IMG/VR virus record: IMGVR_UViG_3300025030_000158
Coordinates: 1 to 49,153 of that record
Length of the DNA: 49,153 nt
From: a virus
Reading direction: 5' to 3' (one strand)
The translations under genes were made by a program, and so were the position numbers. Each line of letters begins with the position of its first letter. The first letter of the stretch is position 1. Shown here one piece after another: positions 21,768-30,313 of the stretch. The notes below the pieces were generated by a model. The model saw only the letters and a program-made list of their open reading frames with translations, ran no database searches and was not told where the DNA came from.

Positions 21768-22079
21768 ATGCAAATGCAATCAGTCCAATCAATTACCGAA
21801 AGGCGAGAGTTCTGCGGCCTTGTTGACGGAGTCTTACTGACCGGCAGGTCCCACCCAACCGATGAGACATGGGCCAAGCAAATGCTGCTGGTTTTGCATC
21901 GTGCTGTTCCATCCATGTCATGGGAGCTTGAGATTCAATCCGGTTCTATCCTGTTTTGGTGTGGCCTGCACCCCACGTTCGGGTATCGCATGACGGCTGC
22001 ACAACTCAATAAGGGCTACTCAATACTTGCCCGAAAGGGCCAAGAGCTGGTCGAAAGGATCAAGGCTGGAGCATGCTAA
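21768..22079 (+). CDS. Hypothetical protein upstream of the portal gene, 103 aa
   Basis: AAGGA precedes ATG 21768. It has a compact globular pattern (SITERREFCGLVDGVLL, SWELEIQSGSILFWCGLHP) and a helical end. It overlaps the portal start by seven bases. Its place between terminase and portal suggests a packaging or head accessory role, but no family is recognised. Confidence 0.6.
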   Translation: MQMQSVQSITERREFCGLVDGVLLTGRSHPTDETWAKQMLLVLHRAVPSMSWELEIQSGSILFWCGLHPTFGYRMTAAQLNKGYSILARKGQELVERIKAGAC

Positions 22080-24103
22080 CCGAAGAAGCCCCCATGGAAG
22101 GCGACGAGTACGCCGGGACCGAACAAGAGGAAATCGATTGGCTGTCGATTGCCAAGGAAGCGTACAAGACCGGCACCGACTATCTTGACGCCAACTATCG
22201 AAAGCAATGGGAAAAGAACGTCTCAAATTTCCAGAACCGGCACCCTTCAGGCTCAAAGTATTACACTGACGCCTATAAGTTCCGGTCAAGAATGTTCCGG
22301 CCAAAGACCCGCTCGGCCATCAAGCGGTCTGAGGCGCAGTTCGCAGCGGCGATGTTTTCGACATCGGATGTTATCACGGTTGACCCGATTGACCAGATGG
22401 ACGCCGAAGAGGACAAGCAGGCCGAGGTATGGCAGGCTGTCCTCAACTATCGGTTGCGGCACTCGGTCCCGTGGTTCCTGACCTGTGTAGGGGCGTTTCA
22501 AGAGTCCAAGATTTACGGCATTGTGGTTTCCAGGCAAGAATGGGTTTACGAGGAAATCGAGGAAGAGCAAGTCTCAACCGATCCCATCACCCAAGCCGAA
22601 GTCCGAACGCCTGTCAAAAAGGTCATCGAAGACCGCCCCTGCTGCGAACTGATCGAGATTGAAAACATCCGGTTTGATCCGGCAGCAAAATTCTATGATC
22701 CGGTCAACACAAGCCCCTATTTCATCGAATTAATGCCGATGTATGTGGGTGACGTTCTTGAAATGATGAAAAAGCAAGACCCCAAGACCGGAAGGCCCGT
22801 ATGGAAAGAATACGACCGGGGCGAAGTCTTGGCCTACGGTCAGAGAGTAACCGGAAAATCCGACACCACCGGGCAAGCCCGGGAAGGAAACAAGACCGAC
22901 CCCAAAGGCAACGAGCAAAAAGCCAGAGAGTTTGAGATCGTTTGGGTCCATCGGAACTTCGTCAAGAAAGACGGCACCGATTACGAGTTTTACACCCTGA
23001 CCGATATGGCCCTGTTGACCGATCCGGTTCCTTCCACCTCTCCATTGGGAAGACCATACCGGGTAGGAATCTCAGCGATTGAGGCCCACAGAGCTATCCC
23101 TGCCGGCGATGCTGAGTTAGGGGCAGGGTTGCAAGCCGAAGCCAACGAAATCGTTAACCAGCGCCTTGATAACGTCAAGATCGTGTTGAACCGTGGGAAG
23201 TACGCCAAGCGAAACAGCGGCACCGACCTTACCACCCTCAAGCGGTCATACCCAGGTCGAATAGTCATGACCGATGATATCAACTCAATCAAAGAAGAGG
23301 TAGTCCAAGACGTAACCGGGTCAGCCTACCAAGAGCAAGACCGCGTAAACGCCGATATGGACGATTTGCTTGGAGGCTTTGCTGGTGGTTCAGTGATGTC
23401 CAATCGCGCCCTGAATGAGACCGTGGGCGGCATGAACCTGATAAATCAAAGCGGCAACTCGGTTGCTGAGTACGGTGCAAGGACTTTCGTTGAAACCTGG
23501 GTTGAGCCGGTCCTTTCCGATCTAATCAAGCTGATTCAGCTTTACGAATCCGACGAAATCCTACAGCGATTCGCAAAGACAGCCAGTGTTCAAATTGGAG
23601 ATCGAAAACAGTTCATGAAGCGGATGAGCGTTGCGGTATCCGTGGGCTTTGGTTCGCTGGACCCGAAGGCCAGGACACAGACTGTTACCCAGGTGCTTAT
23701 GGCTTTGGGGAAGATGGCTCCATGGGCCATGGCCGGCCTTGATGTCAAACGGCTGTCGAAGGAAATGTTCGGGACCGTGGGATACCGGGACGGGTCAAAG
23801 TTCTTTTCCAATCTACCGGACGGACCACCGCAGCAACCGGAAGACCCCATGATCGGATTAAAGAAACAAGAGCTTGAGATGAAGTCTCAAATTGAAATGG
23901 CTCGAATCAAAGCCGATTATGATGTGGAAATGTCGAAGCTGGCAATGCAGTACAATATGACCCAGGATCAACTCTACGCGAAACTCGACCTCGACGAGCG
24001 CAAGCATAATCTTGACATCATGAAGGAGATGAGCCGCAGGGAGGATATAGCAACCAAGCGTGAGGAAATGGCCCTGCGCCTCAAGACGGGAGAGGGTATA
24101 TGA
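22073..24103 (+). CDS. Portal protein
   Basis: A 676-residue protein in the expected place after the terminase and before the scaffold and coat genes. Features fit the large podovirus-like (P22/N4-type) portals: an acidic N-terminus, a stem and wing core with DPIDQMDAEEDKQAEVWQ and a central FVETWVEPVLSDLIKL helix. A C-terminal coiled coil rich in Glu, Lys and Met (from about 600) would form the barrel. The ring of portal subunits would form the DNA entry channel and the packaging and neck attachment site. ATG 22073 follows GGAG; ATG 22094 is a possible alternative. Confidence 0.85.
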   Translation: MLTEEAPMEGDEYAGTEQEEIDWLSIAKEAYKTGTDYLDANYRKQWEKNVSNFQNRHPSGSKYYTDAYKFRSRMFRPKTRSAIKRSEAQFAAAMFSTSDVITVDPIDQMDAEEDKQAEVWQAVLNYRLRHSVPWFLTCVGAFQESKIYGIVVSRQEWVYEEIEEEQVSTDPITQAEVRTPVKKVIEDRPCCELIEIENIRFDPAAKFYDPVNTSPYFIELMPMYVGDVLEMMKKQDPKTGRPVWKEYDRGEVLAYGQRVTGKSDTTGQAREGNKTDPKGNEQKAREFEIVWVHRNFVKKDGTDYEFYTLTDMALLTDPVPSTSPLGRPYRVGISAIEAHRAIPAGDAELGAGLQAEANEIVNQRLDNVKIVLNRGKYAKRNSGTDLTTLKRSYPGRIVMTDDINSIKEEVVQDVTGSAYQEQDRVNADMDDLLGGFAGGSVMSNRALNETVGGMNLINQSGNSVAEYGARTFVETWVEPVLSDLIKLIQLYESDEILQRFAKTASVQIGDRKQFMKRMSVAVSVGFGSLDPKARTQTVTQVLMALGKMAPWAMAGLDVKRLSKEMFGTVGYRDGSKFFSNLPDGPPQQPEDPMIGLKKQELEMKSQIEMARIKADYDVEMSKLAMQYNMTQDQLYAKLDLDERKHNLDIMKEMSRREDIATKREEMALRLKTGEGI

Positions 24104-24408
24104 GTTTTCTCGATAAACTATTTGGCCGCGAAGTCCCAGACGTTCAAGCCCTTCAAGCCGACGTAGCCGTATCGGATCTATTCACGGTGTGGTGCCAATC
24201 AGACATTGGAAGGTACATAATCGGGCGGGCTGAACAGTACGAAGTCCAAGTCCTAAAAGACCTGGCCGGCGTTTCCCCGACCGACACGACGCGAATCATC
24301 GAACTTCAAAAAGAATCCATGATCCCCGGAAAGATTTTGGAATGGATCGAAGAGGCTATCGAACGCGGAGAAGTGGCAAGGTTCCAGCTATCTGAAATTG
24401 AAGAATAA
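24100..24408 (+). CDS. Hypothetical protein after the portal gene, 102 aa
   Basis: Starts in an ATGA overlap with the portal stop. The product is acidic and helical (TTRIIELQKESMIPGKILE), a common small gene at this place in podovirus-like head operons. No function is assigned. Confidence 0.6.
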   Translation: MSFLDKLFGREVPDVQALQADVAVSDLFTVWCQSDIGRYIIGRAEQYEVQVLKDLAGVSPTDTTRIIELQKESMIPGKILEWIEEAIERGEVARFQLSEIEE

Positions 24409-24435
24409 CATTGACTTTCATGCGGAAGTGTGCCA

Positions 24436-24567
24436 ATGGATAAGATAGCAAAGATTGTGGATTTACTAAGGACATTGATACAGCAATGCTATACGGGGCA
24501 CATAACAATCCACTTCAATAAAGGGTGCCTATGTAAGATCGAAAAAAGAGAAACACTAAGCATCTAA
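24436..24567 (+). CDS. DUF2292-like small protein, 43 aa
   Basis: A short gene between the portal block and a terminator. The sequence fits the small beta-hairpin family DUF2292 (pattern: helix, then YxGxITIxFxKGxLxKIEKxET): here LRTLIQQCYTGHITIHF, then CKIEKRETLSI. Such peptides of about 45 residues occur often in phages and bacteria, with unknown function. The binding site is weak. Confidence 0.55.
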   Translation: MDKIAKIVDLLRTLIQQCYTGHITIHFNKGCLCKIEKRETLSI

Positions 24568-24597
24568 ACGGCCTCTTGCAGACCGAAAGGTAACTGA

Positions 24598-24638
24598 AAG
24601 CCGCTACTTCCGAGAAATCGGGGCAGCGGCTTTTTTTA
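24598..24638 (+). terminator. Intrinsic terminator before the scaffold gene
   Basis: AAGCCGCT (24598-24605) and AGCGGCTT (24625-24632) pair perfectly around a loop of 19 bases that has its own small stem (CCGagaaatCGG). Seven T follow. It ends the portal block. A near twin lies at 47522-47558. Confidence 0.9.
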
Positions 24639-24667
24639 TTAACACAACAACCAAAGGAAAAACGCGA

Positions 24668-25666
24668 ATGGAAGCTATCGTAACAGACGCCCCCCAAAGC
24701 GATGTAAAGACCAAGCACGACACGGATTATGAGGCCCTTCTGGCAAGACGGCAAGCGGAACAGGTCAAGACCGAACCAGAACCTGAACCTGAGCCCATCG
24801 TAGAGCCCGAAGAGTTGACCATCGACCTTGTGGACGCCAAAGGCAACACCATAAAAGTCCCGGCGTCAGCTCGTTACCGAGCCAAGATCGACGGTCAAGA
24901 AGTTGAGGTTCCGTTCGACAAGATCACCAGGAGCTACCAAGTTGGCGCTGCTGCCGATCAAAGGTTAGAGCGGGCCACGAAAAAAGAGCGTGAGGTTGAA
25001 GCCAGAGAAAAAGAAATCAATGAAAGGCGCAAGTCGTTAACGGCCCAAGAAGAATCGATGGCTGAAAAAATGAAGGCCAAAGACGAGCAGGCCGGAAAGC
25101 AAGTCAAGACGGATGACACCTATCTTGCCCTTGCCGGTAAAATGATCGAAGCGCTGACAGACGAGAATAACGCCGATAAGGCTCTGGCAGAAGTCCTAAG
25201 GGGCCTCACGCCCCAACAGGCGGTCAATTACGAAGAGATCGCCGCCAAAGCCAAACAGGAAGCCCTCGCCGAAATCGATAAGCGCGAACAAGAGCGCGAA
25301 TCAAAGGCAGCGCAGGCCAAAGCAGCGGAACGGGCCAAAAAGGCATCAGAGGCCAACCAGCGGTTTGCGAACGAATACAGCGATGTTATCGAGGATTCGT
25401 TCTACTACGACGCCGCAAAAGACCTCGCCAAGAAAAAATGGCAGGCCCGCCCCGATGCCGATCCCTGGGAAATCGCAAGCGAAGTGGGAAATGAGGTTCG
25501 TAAAAAGATGCCCGCAAAGGCCAAAGAAGAACCGAAGCCCAATCCCAAGCCGGCTCCTATCCCCAGAGTTGCCACCGGAAGGGCCAGCATCGGAAAAGAC
25601 CCTGAACCAGTAACCAGAGAATCAACCATCAAAGAAATGAAAAAACAACGGGGACAACCCGTCTAA
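24668..25666 (+). CDS. Head scaffold-like protein
   Basis: A 332-residue, very acidic and charged protein just before the coat gene. An Glu/Pro repeat (EPEPEPEPIVEP) opens it, then a short beta region (IDLVDAKGNTIKVPASARY), a long coiled coil (KKEREVEAREKEINERRK and following), and a lysine/proline-rich C-terminus that would hold the coat-binding helix-loop-helix. Size, charge and place match P22-type scaffold proteins that help assemble the prohead and then leave. AAAGGAAA precedes ATG 24668. Confidence 0.8.
   Translation: MEAIVTDAPQSDVKTKHDTDYEALLARRQAEQVKTEPEPEPEPIVEPEELTIDLVDAKGNTIKVPASARYRAKIDGQEVEVPFDKITRSYQVGAAADQRLERATKKEREVEAREKEINERRKSLTAQEESMAEKMKAKDEQAGKQVKTDDTYLALAGKMIEALTDENNADKALAEVLRGLTPQQAVNYEEIAAKAKQEALAEIDKREQERESKAAQAKAAERAKKASEANQRFANEYSDVIEDSFYYDAAKDLAKKKWQARPDADPWEIASEVGNEVRKKMPAKAKEEPKPNPKPAPIPRVATGRASIGKDPEPVTRESTIKEMKKQRGQPV
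25648..25662 (+). promoter_or_regulatory. Hairpin just ahead of the coat gene ribosome binding site
   Basis: ACGGG and CCCGT pair around a five-base loop (GACAA) at the end of the scaffold gene, two bases before AAGGAG (25665-25670) of the coat gene. One of four such hairpins in front of head genes. Confidence 0.45.
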
Positions 25667-25677
25667 GGAGATAGGCC

Positions 25678-26652
25678 ATGACTCAACTTTGGAGCGTAAA
25701 CAGCTTGGGCGGATATATGTATTCCGACAACCTGAGCAAAGAACTTCGCATGGGTGTCGCGCCCGCCGTGCGCTTTCGCCAATTCGCAGACATCAAAGAC
25801 CCGGAGCATCAGAGCCGGCACAAAGGCGCCACCTTCCACTGGAACGTGTTTTCCACCCTGACCGCAGACAGCGGGTCCACCACGCGGACCTTGACCGAAA
25901 CCAACACCATGCCCAAGGGTCGTTACACGATCACCCAAGGGACCATGACGATCACCGAGCACGGCATCGAGGCCCCCTACACCGGCCTTCTGGACGACCT
26001 GTCCGAGCAGCCCGTCAAAGAGATCATCCACAACGTCCTCAAGCGCGACTGCAAAGAAGCCCTGGACCGTGCCGCGGCCGCCGAGTTCAACAAGACCCCG
26101 CTTCGGGTGTGCCCAACTTCCGGCACCGATACGTCCGCAGTGACCCTGACTACCAACAGCGTTTGCACGCTCACCAACACCATTGCCCTGGGCAACCTTC
26201 ATGTTAAGTCCATTGTGGACCTCATGAAGGAAAGAAACATCCCGGCCTATACCGATGACGACTATTACTGCATCGCGTGGCCGACCACTTTCCGCGCCTT
26301 CAAGGACGACCTGGAATCCATCAAGCAGTACACCGACACCGGGTTCGGGCACATCATGCGCGGCGAGATCGGCCGTTATGAAAACTGCCGGTTTGTTGAG
26401 CAGACCAACGTCGCCAAGACCGCTATGGGCACGGCCGCCGCTGCCTGGGCACAGGCCAAGTCGAACTGGGCCTTTTTCTTCGGCTCCGATACCGTGGCCG
26501 AGGCCGTGGCGGTTCCCGAAGAAATCCGCGGCAAACTCCCTGGCGATTACGGTCGCGACAAGGGCGTCGCCTGGTACTATTTGGGCGGCTTTGGGATTTC
26601 CCACACGGACGTTGATCAAGCCCGCATCATTATGTGGGACTCGGCCGCTTAG
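25678..26652 (+). CDS. Major capsid protein
   Basis: A 324-residue coat protein of the N4 gp56/P22-type head family. The opening is MTQLWSVNSLGGYMYSDNLS. A YTGLLDDLSEQPVKEII stretch leads into the long spine helix, and FFFGSDTVAEAVAVPEEIRG with DKGVAWYYLGGFGISH marks the C-terminal axial region. It would form the icosahedral shell together with the portal and the proteins encoded upstream and downstream. It follows the scaffold gene by 11 bases, with a strong AAGGAG and a small hairpin ahead. Its codons look rich in C and G at third positions, as in a highly expressed gene (not computed). Confidence 0.88.
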   Translation: MTQLWSVNSLGGYMYSDNLSKELRMGVAPAVRFRQFADIKDPEHQSRHKGATFHWNVFSTLTADSGSTTRTLTETNTMPKGRYTITQGTMTITEHGIEAPYTGLLDDLSEQPVKEIIHNVLKRDCKEALDRAAAAEFNKTPLRVCPTSGTDTSAVTLTTNSVCTLTNTIALGNLHVKSIVDLMKERNIPAYTDDDYYCIAWPTTFRAFKDDLESIKQYTDTGFGHIMRGEIGRYENCRFVEQTNVAKTAMGTAAAAWAQAKSNWAFFFGSDTVAEAVAVPEEIRGKLPGDYGRDKGVAWYYLGGFGISHTDVDQARIIMWDSAA

Positions 26653-26668
26653 TCCTTAACAACGATAT

Positions 26669-26684
26669 GGGGCTGAAAGGCCCC
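26669..26684 (+). promoter_or_regulatory. Hairpin ahead of the next head gene
   Basis: GGGGC (26669-26673) and GCCCC (26680-26684) with a six-base loop, ending two bases before AAGGAG. Same placement as the hairpin before the coat gene, different sequence. Confidence 0.5.
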
Positions 26685-26698
26685 CAAGGAGATAAAAC

Positions 26699-27130
26699 AT
26701 GAGCAGCTACGCAGATCCTAAATATGGTGTCTCCCATCAGCACATGCTGACCGGAAACGACGCCACCACCATGCTTTTTACCCCCCAGGCTGGAACGGGC
26801 GCGGAAACCAAGACCCACACCACGACTTGTGATCCGTGGGCTCCCGGGCGCGCCATTACGCTGAAGAAGATTCAGTACCAGGTCAAGACCGCTGCCACCG
26901 GCACCGGGAATTCTCTCGCCCTGGACATCTACAGCGGGACCACTTCGGTAGGCAGCCTTGCCGTTTCTACAACGGCAGCGCTTGGTATTGTCCAGTCTTC
27001 TGCCGATCTTGATGTGGCCGTGGCAGCTACCAGCTACATTCGGGTCCTCGCCAAATCCACCACGACAGCCAGCGCTGCGAACGCGGCCACCGGGCAAATC
27101 GGTATCACCTATCAGGAGACGTTCAGTTAA
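26699..27130 (+). CDS. Head decoration or structural protein candidate, 143 aa
   Basis: A Thr/Ala/Ser/Gly-rich beta protein with a repetitive pattern (DIYSGTTSVGSLAVSTTAAL, then AATSYIRVLAKSTT). It directly follows the coat gene and has its own AAGGAG, as do decoration proteins (head spikes and Ig-like or beta-sandwich cement proteins) in many phages. The stop overlaps the next ATG (TAATG). The beta-rich composition and position support a virion role; a specific family is not recognised. Confidence 0.65.
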   Translation: MSSYADPKYGVSHQHMLTGNDATTMLFTPQAGTGAETKTHTTTCDPWAPGRAITLKKIQYQVKTAATGTGNSLALDIYSGTTSVGSLAVSTTAALGIVQSSADLDVAVAATSYIRVLAKSTTTASAANAATGQIGITYQETFS

Positions 27131-28644
27131 TGTGGAGCCCTGAAAAGTCGCAAGGGTACGAAGTCAGAAAAGTTCGGGACAGGGTTGCATCCTATCTTCG
27201 AGGGGTGATTCTCGACGTAGGTTGTGGCCCTGAAAAGGTTTGTGTTGAGGCCATCGGCATTGATTATATGTCAAAAGCGGCCAATATTCAATGCGACCTG
27301 ACCCATCCTGAGTCCTTGCGGCTTTTCGGCTCAAACAGCGCTGACGTTGTGTTCTCTTCGCATTTCCTTGAGGACTGCATTGATTACGTGGGTATGCTCC
27401 ACGAGTTCTTTAGGATTTGCAAGCCTGGTGGCCACATCATTCTGTATCTACCCCACAAGGATTTATATCCGAACGTGGGACAAGAAGGGGCCAACCAGAA
27501 TCACAAGCATGACTTTATACCATCGGATATTATCGATGCAATGCCCGGGGTGTTTCTCGTCAAACGGTCTGTTGTTCATGATGAAAACGACGAGTATTCC
27601 TTTGAGTTGATCGTTGAAAAGGTTTCCGATCTTGCGCCGATGAGACTGCCGTATTCCATCAAAGAGTACGGCAGGGCGAATACCGTTGTTGTCGTAAGGT
27701 ACGGCGGGTTCGGTGACATGGTGATAGCGGCCCCAATCTTTAAAAGACTCAAAGAACAGGGGAAATACGTTATCGCCAATGTTTCGGCGGATTCAAAATT
27801 CGTTCTTGATGGAAACCCGTACATTGACGAGTTTTTGATTCAAAGCCGGTACACCATCCCGTCAACTCAACTCAAAGAATACTTTGAGGTTCTCAGCCAG
27901 CAATACGGGCAGGTCATCAATCTATGCGAAAGCATGGAAAGAACCCTGCTTGTAGAGCGCGAAAAAGACCCAGACCTGTTCTATCTTCCCCACGAGGAAC
28001 GCCACAAAAGGTTCAACCGGAACTATTCCGAAGCAACCATGGAGCTCGCCGGGTTAAGCGGTGGAGCCAAGCCAGAGCTTTATTTGACCCAGACCGAGGA
28101 AGTCCTTTGCAATGTGTTCAAGCAGAAACATAGGGGCTTTTTCAACGTCATGTTTCAAGTATCGGGGTCTTCTTGGCACAAACTTTATCCCCATGCGAGC
28201 GATGTAGTTGACGATCTGTTAGACGAGTTCAAGGACATGCAGGTTTTTTTGACGGGCGGGAGCAACGCCTCTTTATTGAACTGGACCCGGCCGAGGCTTC
28301 ACAACCGGATCGGGCAATGGGACATGCGTCAGACGATGGTTTTAACTAAGTTCATGGACTGCGTAATCTCCCCTGAAACCGGAACGCTCAATGCTGCCGG
28401 CGCTTTCGATACCCCCAAGATCGGGCTATTGACCCACTCTTCGAAAGAGAACCTGACCAAGTATTTCACAAACGATTATTCGATTCAATCCGATGCCCCC
28501 TGTAGCCCATGCCATAGGATGATTCACGAACTGCACGAATGTCCCCTGGACGATGTTTTTGGTCTTCCGGTGTGCATGTCAAAGTTTATGGACCCTGAAA
28601 AAATCAAGAACGCGGTAAGAGAAATCTACCGAAAAAGGAGTTAA
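27130..28644 (+). CDS. Fusion of a SAM methyltransferase-like domain and a GT9-family glycosyltransferase
   Basis: A 504-residue protein with two parts. The N-terminal 150 residues carry a class I methyltransferase motif I (VILDVGCGPEK, about 26-36), motif II (IGIDY) and a later FRICKPGGHIILYLP strand. From about residue 185, VVVRYGGFGDMVIAAPIF, then VSGSSWHKLYP, SPETGTLNAAGAF and CSPCHRMIHELHECPLD follow the plan of ADP-heptose:LPS heptosyltransferases (GT9). Bacterial GT9 proteins have a DSGPMHLA-like block where this one has ETGTLNAAG. It lies in the head operon between structural genes, so it may modify a virion part or alter host surface sugar after infection. The two domains are joined in one frame with no break. 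Confidence 0.8.
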   Translation: MWSPEKSQGYEVRKVRDRVASYLRGVILDVGCGPEKVCVEAIGIDYMSKAANIQCDLTHPESLRLFGSNSADVVFSSHFLEDCIDYVGMLHEFFRICKPGGHIILYLPHKDLYPNVGQEGANQNHKHDFIPSDIIDAMPGVFLVKRSVVHDENDEYSFELIVEKVSDLAPMRLPYSIKEYGRANTVVVVRYGGFGDMVIAAPIFKRLKEQGKYVIANVSADSKFVLDGNPYIDEFLIQSRYTIPSTQLKEYFEVLSQQYGQVINLCESMERTLLVEREKDPDLFYLPHEERHKRFNRNYSEATMELAGLSGGAKPELYLTQTEEVLCNVFKQKHRGFFNVMFQVSGSSWHKLYPHASDVVDDLLDEFKDMQVFLTGGSNASLLNWTRPRLHNRIGQWDMRQTMVLTKFMDCVISPETGTLNAAGAFDTPKIGLLTHSSKENLTKYFTNDYSIQSDAPCSPCHRMIHELHECPLDDVFGLPVCMSKFMDPEKIKNAVREIYRKRS

Positions 28645-28646
28645 TC

Positions 28647-28799
28647 ATGGAAAACGTGAAAGAAGGTCTGAGCGAGAAAAAAGAGATCAAGGAAAGCGAC
28701 AGCAAGTTCGGCATGACACGGGAAAACCCCGGTCAGATTCCGACCAAAAAGCCCGTCGAAAAGGCCTCAAAGGGCGGTAAGTCCTTTAAAATTTCGTAA
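28647..28799 (+). CDS. Small charged protein, 50 aa
   Basis: AAAAAGGAG precedes ATG 28647. The product is very polar and lysine-rich, with no hydrophobic core (KEGLSEKKEIKESDSKFG), and is probably disordered. It lies between the two glycosyltransferase genes. Function unknown; minor head protein or accessory peptide. Confidence 0.5.
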   Translation: MENVKEGLSEKKEIKESDSKFGMTRENPGQIPTKKPVEKASKGGKSFKIS

Positions 28800-28805
28800 C
28801 CAAGG

Positions 28806-28828
28806 GCCGGGGGTGAATAGCCCCCGGC
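28806..28828 (+). promoter_or_regulatory. Hairpin ahead of a small gene
   Basis: GCCGGGGG (28806-28813) and CCCCCGGC (28821-28828) with a seven-base loop, ending two bases before AAAGGAG of the next gene. Strong stem, no T-run. Confidence 0.55.
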
Positions 28829-28840
28829 ACAAAGGAGCTT

Positions 28841-28999
28841 ATGGACGAAAAAGAAAAGGGCTACGTTCAAACGCCGATGTACGAAGAGCCCGACGATTTA
28901 TACATCATGCCGGATTGGCCCCCCAAAGATCGGAGCCAGACCGCCGCCAACCATCGGCGCAGAACCGAAAGGGAGAAACGGGATGCGAACACTCGATAA
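28841..28999 (+). CDS. Small hypothetical protein, 52 aa
   Basis: AAAGGAG precedes ATG 28841. The sequence is proline- and acid-rich in the first half and arginine-rich in the second (NHRRRTEREKRDAN). It overlaps the next gene by 17 bases. A minor virion or accessory peptide is likely. Unknown family. Confidence 0.5.
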   Translation: MDEKEKGYVQTPMYEEPDDLYIMPDWPPKDRSQTAANHRRRTEREKRDANTR

Positions 29000-29306
29000 A
29001 TCAAAACCCTTTGGGGAAGTCTGTGGGGCTTCACAGTCCGGTGCAAGGTACGAGCAAGACGGCGTTTTGTTCGATGCGAAAGGCGAAGCCCTGAATGCGG
29101 TTGAGATCGTGATCCCCGAAGGGCTACCTCCCGGCCGGCCCCTGCTGCCGCCAGACGTTCCCGTATCCGAAGAGGAAACGGTGCTTTCGCGCTACCGGGC
29201 AGGGCTTTCGGTAAAGGAAATAGCCAAGGAAACCGGCATCCACCACAAAACCGTCGGGAAGATCATCAAGGATGCGAACGCTCAAACTGACATCGCCGTG
29301 GGATAA
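28983..29306 (+). CDS. Helix-turn-helix protein in the head operon, 107 aa
   Basis: The N-terminal half (FGEVCGASQSGARYEQDGVLF) matches a short phage block that I know from small head-operon proteins, usually with a Y-E-Q-D-G core. The C-terminal half is a clear helix-turn-helix, with the recognition part KEIAKETGIHHKTVGKII. It overlaps the second glycosyltransferase gene by 35 bases. It could regulate late genes or belong to the virion; the DNA-binding part is the only firm statement. Confidence 0.65.
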   Translation: MRTLDKSKPFGEVCGASQSGARYEQDGVLFDAKGEALNAVEIVIPEGLPPGRPLLPPDVPVSEEETVLSRYRAGLSVKEIAKETGIHHKTVGKIIKDANAQTDIAVG

Positions 29307-30294
29307 GTACGACTTTTCACGGTTAAAGGGTCCTGGAAAGTCCGTCTGTGTCGTTCGCTACGGGGCGTTTGGAGATATGATCCAAACGTCTTCGATTCTT
29401 CCGGCCTTAAAAGAGCAAGGGTATCATATCACGGTCAACGTGACCCCTTACGGCGAAAGGGTCATTCGTTCCGACCCGCATGTGGATTGCGTGTTCATCC
29501 AAGAAAACGATCAAGTCCCGAATCAAGGCCTCCCTCAGTATTGGGAAGCGCTATCAAAGCCTTTCGATAAGTTCGTCAACCTTTCAGAATCTATCGAAAG
29601 ATCACTACTTGCGGTCGAAGGTGAAAAATCCTTTAACTGGCATCCAAAATTCAGGGACATGGTTATGGGCGTTGATTACCTGGACGCAACCCACGCGATA
29701 GCCGACTGTGAGAATTACCCTAAAAGACCCAAATTTTATCCGACTGACGGTGAAAAGAAGTGGGCAAAGGAATACCGGCGAAAATTCAAAGGTAAGGTCA
29801 TAATGTGGGCGCTGTCTGGGTCGGCGGTCCACAAGTACTATCAGCGGATGGATGAGGTTATCGCCCGGTTGATGCTCAATACGGATGCCCCTATCGTCAT
29901 GGTGGGGGATAAGTCCTGTATTCTCTTGGAGTCTGCATGGATCAACGAAAAAAGGGTCATTCGAAAATCGGGTAAATGGTCGATCAGGGAAACCCTTGCC
30001 TTCATGCAGCAGTGCGACGTTGTGGTGGGAACAGAAACCGGAGTCATGAACGGGGCATCCTTTGGGCCGATGAAAAAGGTTATCATGCTGTCCCATTCCT
30101 CGCCTAAAAATCTGGGCGGGAGTTGGAGAAATACCGCTGTTATCACTCCGAAGGATTGCCCCTGTTATCCGTGTCATGTTCTTCATTACGGGTGGTCAAC
30201 CTGCCACTACGACAAAGAGACAGGCGGAGCGCTTTGCATGGCTAAAACAGATCCTAATGAAGTCTATCAAGCGGTCGTTGGCGGTTTATCCTAA
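29272..30294 (+). CDS. Second GT9-family glycosyltransferase
   Basis: A 340-residue relative of the C-terminal part of the protein at 27130. Shared blocks are VVRYGAFGDMIQTSSIL (near residue 29), LSGSAVHKYYQRMDEV, GTETGVMNGASFG, LSHSSPKNLGGSW and CPCYPCHVLHYGWSTCHYD. It has no methyltransferase part. It starts within the preceding gene, in another frame. Like GT9 enzymes it should bind a nucleotide-sugar (possibly ADP-heptose) and transfer the sugar to an acceptor, but the acceptor block differs from that of LPS enzymes. Two diverged copies in one head operon suggest a two-step sugar addition. Confidence 0.8.
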   Translation: MRTLKLTSPWDKYDFSRLKGPGKSVCVVRYGAFGDMIQTSSILPALKEQGYHITVNVTPYGERVIRSDPHVDCVFIQENDQVPNQGLPQYWEALSKPFDKFVNLSESIERSLLAVEGEKSFNWHPKFRDMVMGVDYLDATHAIADCENYPKRPKFYPTDGEKKWAKEYRRKFKGKVIMWALSGSAVHKYYQRMDEVIARLMLNTDAPIVMVGDKSCILLESAWINEKRVIRKSGKWSIRETLAFMQQCDVVVGTETGVMNGASFGPMKKVIMLSHSSPKNLGGSWRNTAVITPKDCPCYPCHVLHYGWSTCHYDKETGGALCMAKTDPNEVYQAVVGGLS

Positions 30295-30298
30295 TAGC

Positions 30299-30313
30299 GG
30301 CGTCAGTGACGCC
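30299..30313 (+). promoter_or_regulatory. Hairpin ahead of the next structural gene
   Basis: GGCGTC and GACGCC pair perfectly around AGT, two bases before AAAGGAG of the gene at 30329. Very compact; same placement as the hairpins at 25648, 26669 and 28806. Confidence 0.5.

Noticed and set aside
24412-24441. Possible promoter with TTGACT before the DUF2292-like gene
   Set aside because: TTGACT is present, but no -10 lies at a 16-18 base distance; the nearest TAAGAT is 24 bases away.
25663-26619. Long leftward open frame (318 codons) opposite the coat gene
   Set aside because: It is the mirror of the strongly biased codon use of the coat gene; it has no binding site and its protein is low in complexity.
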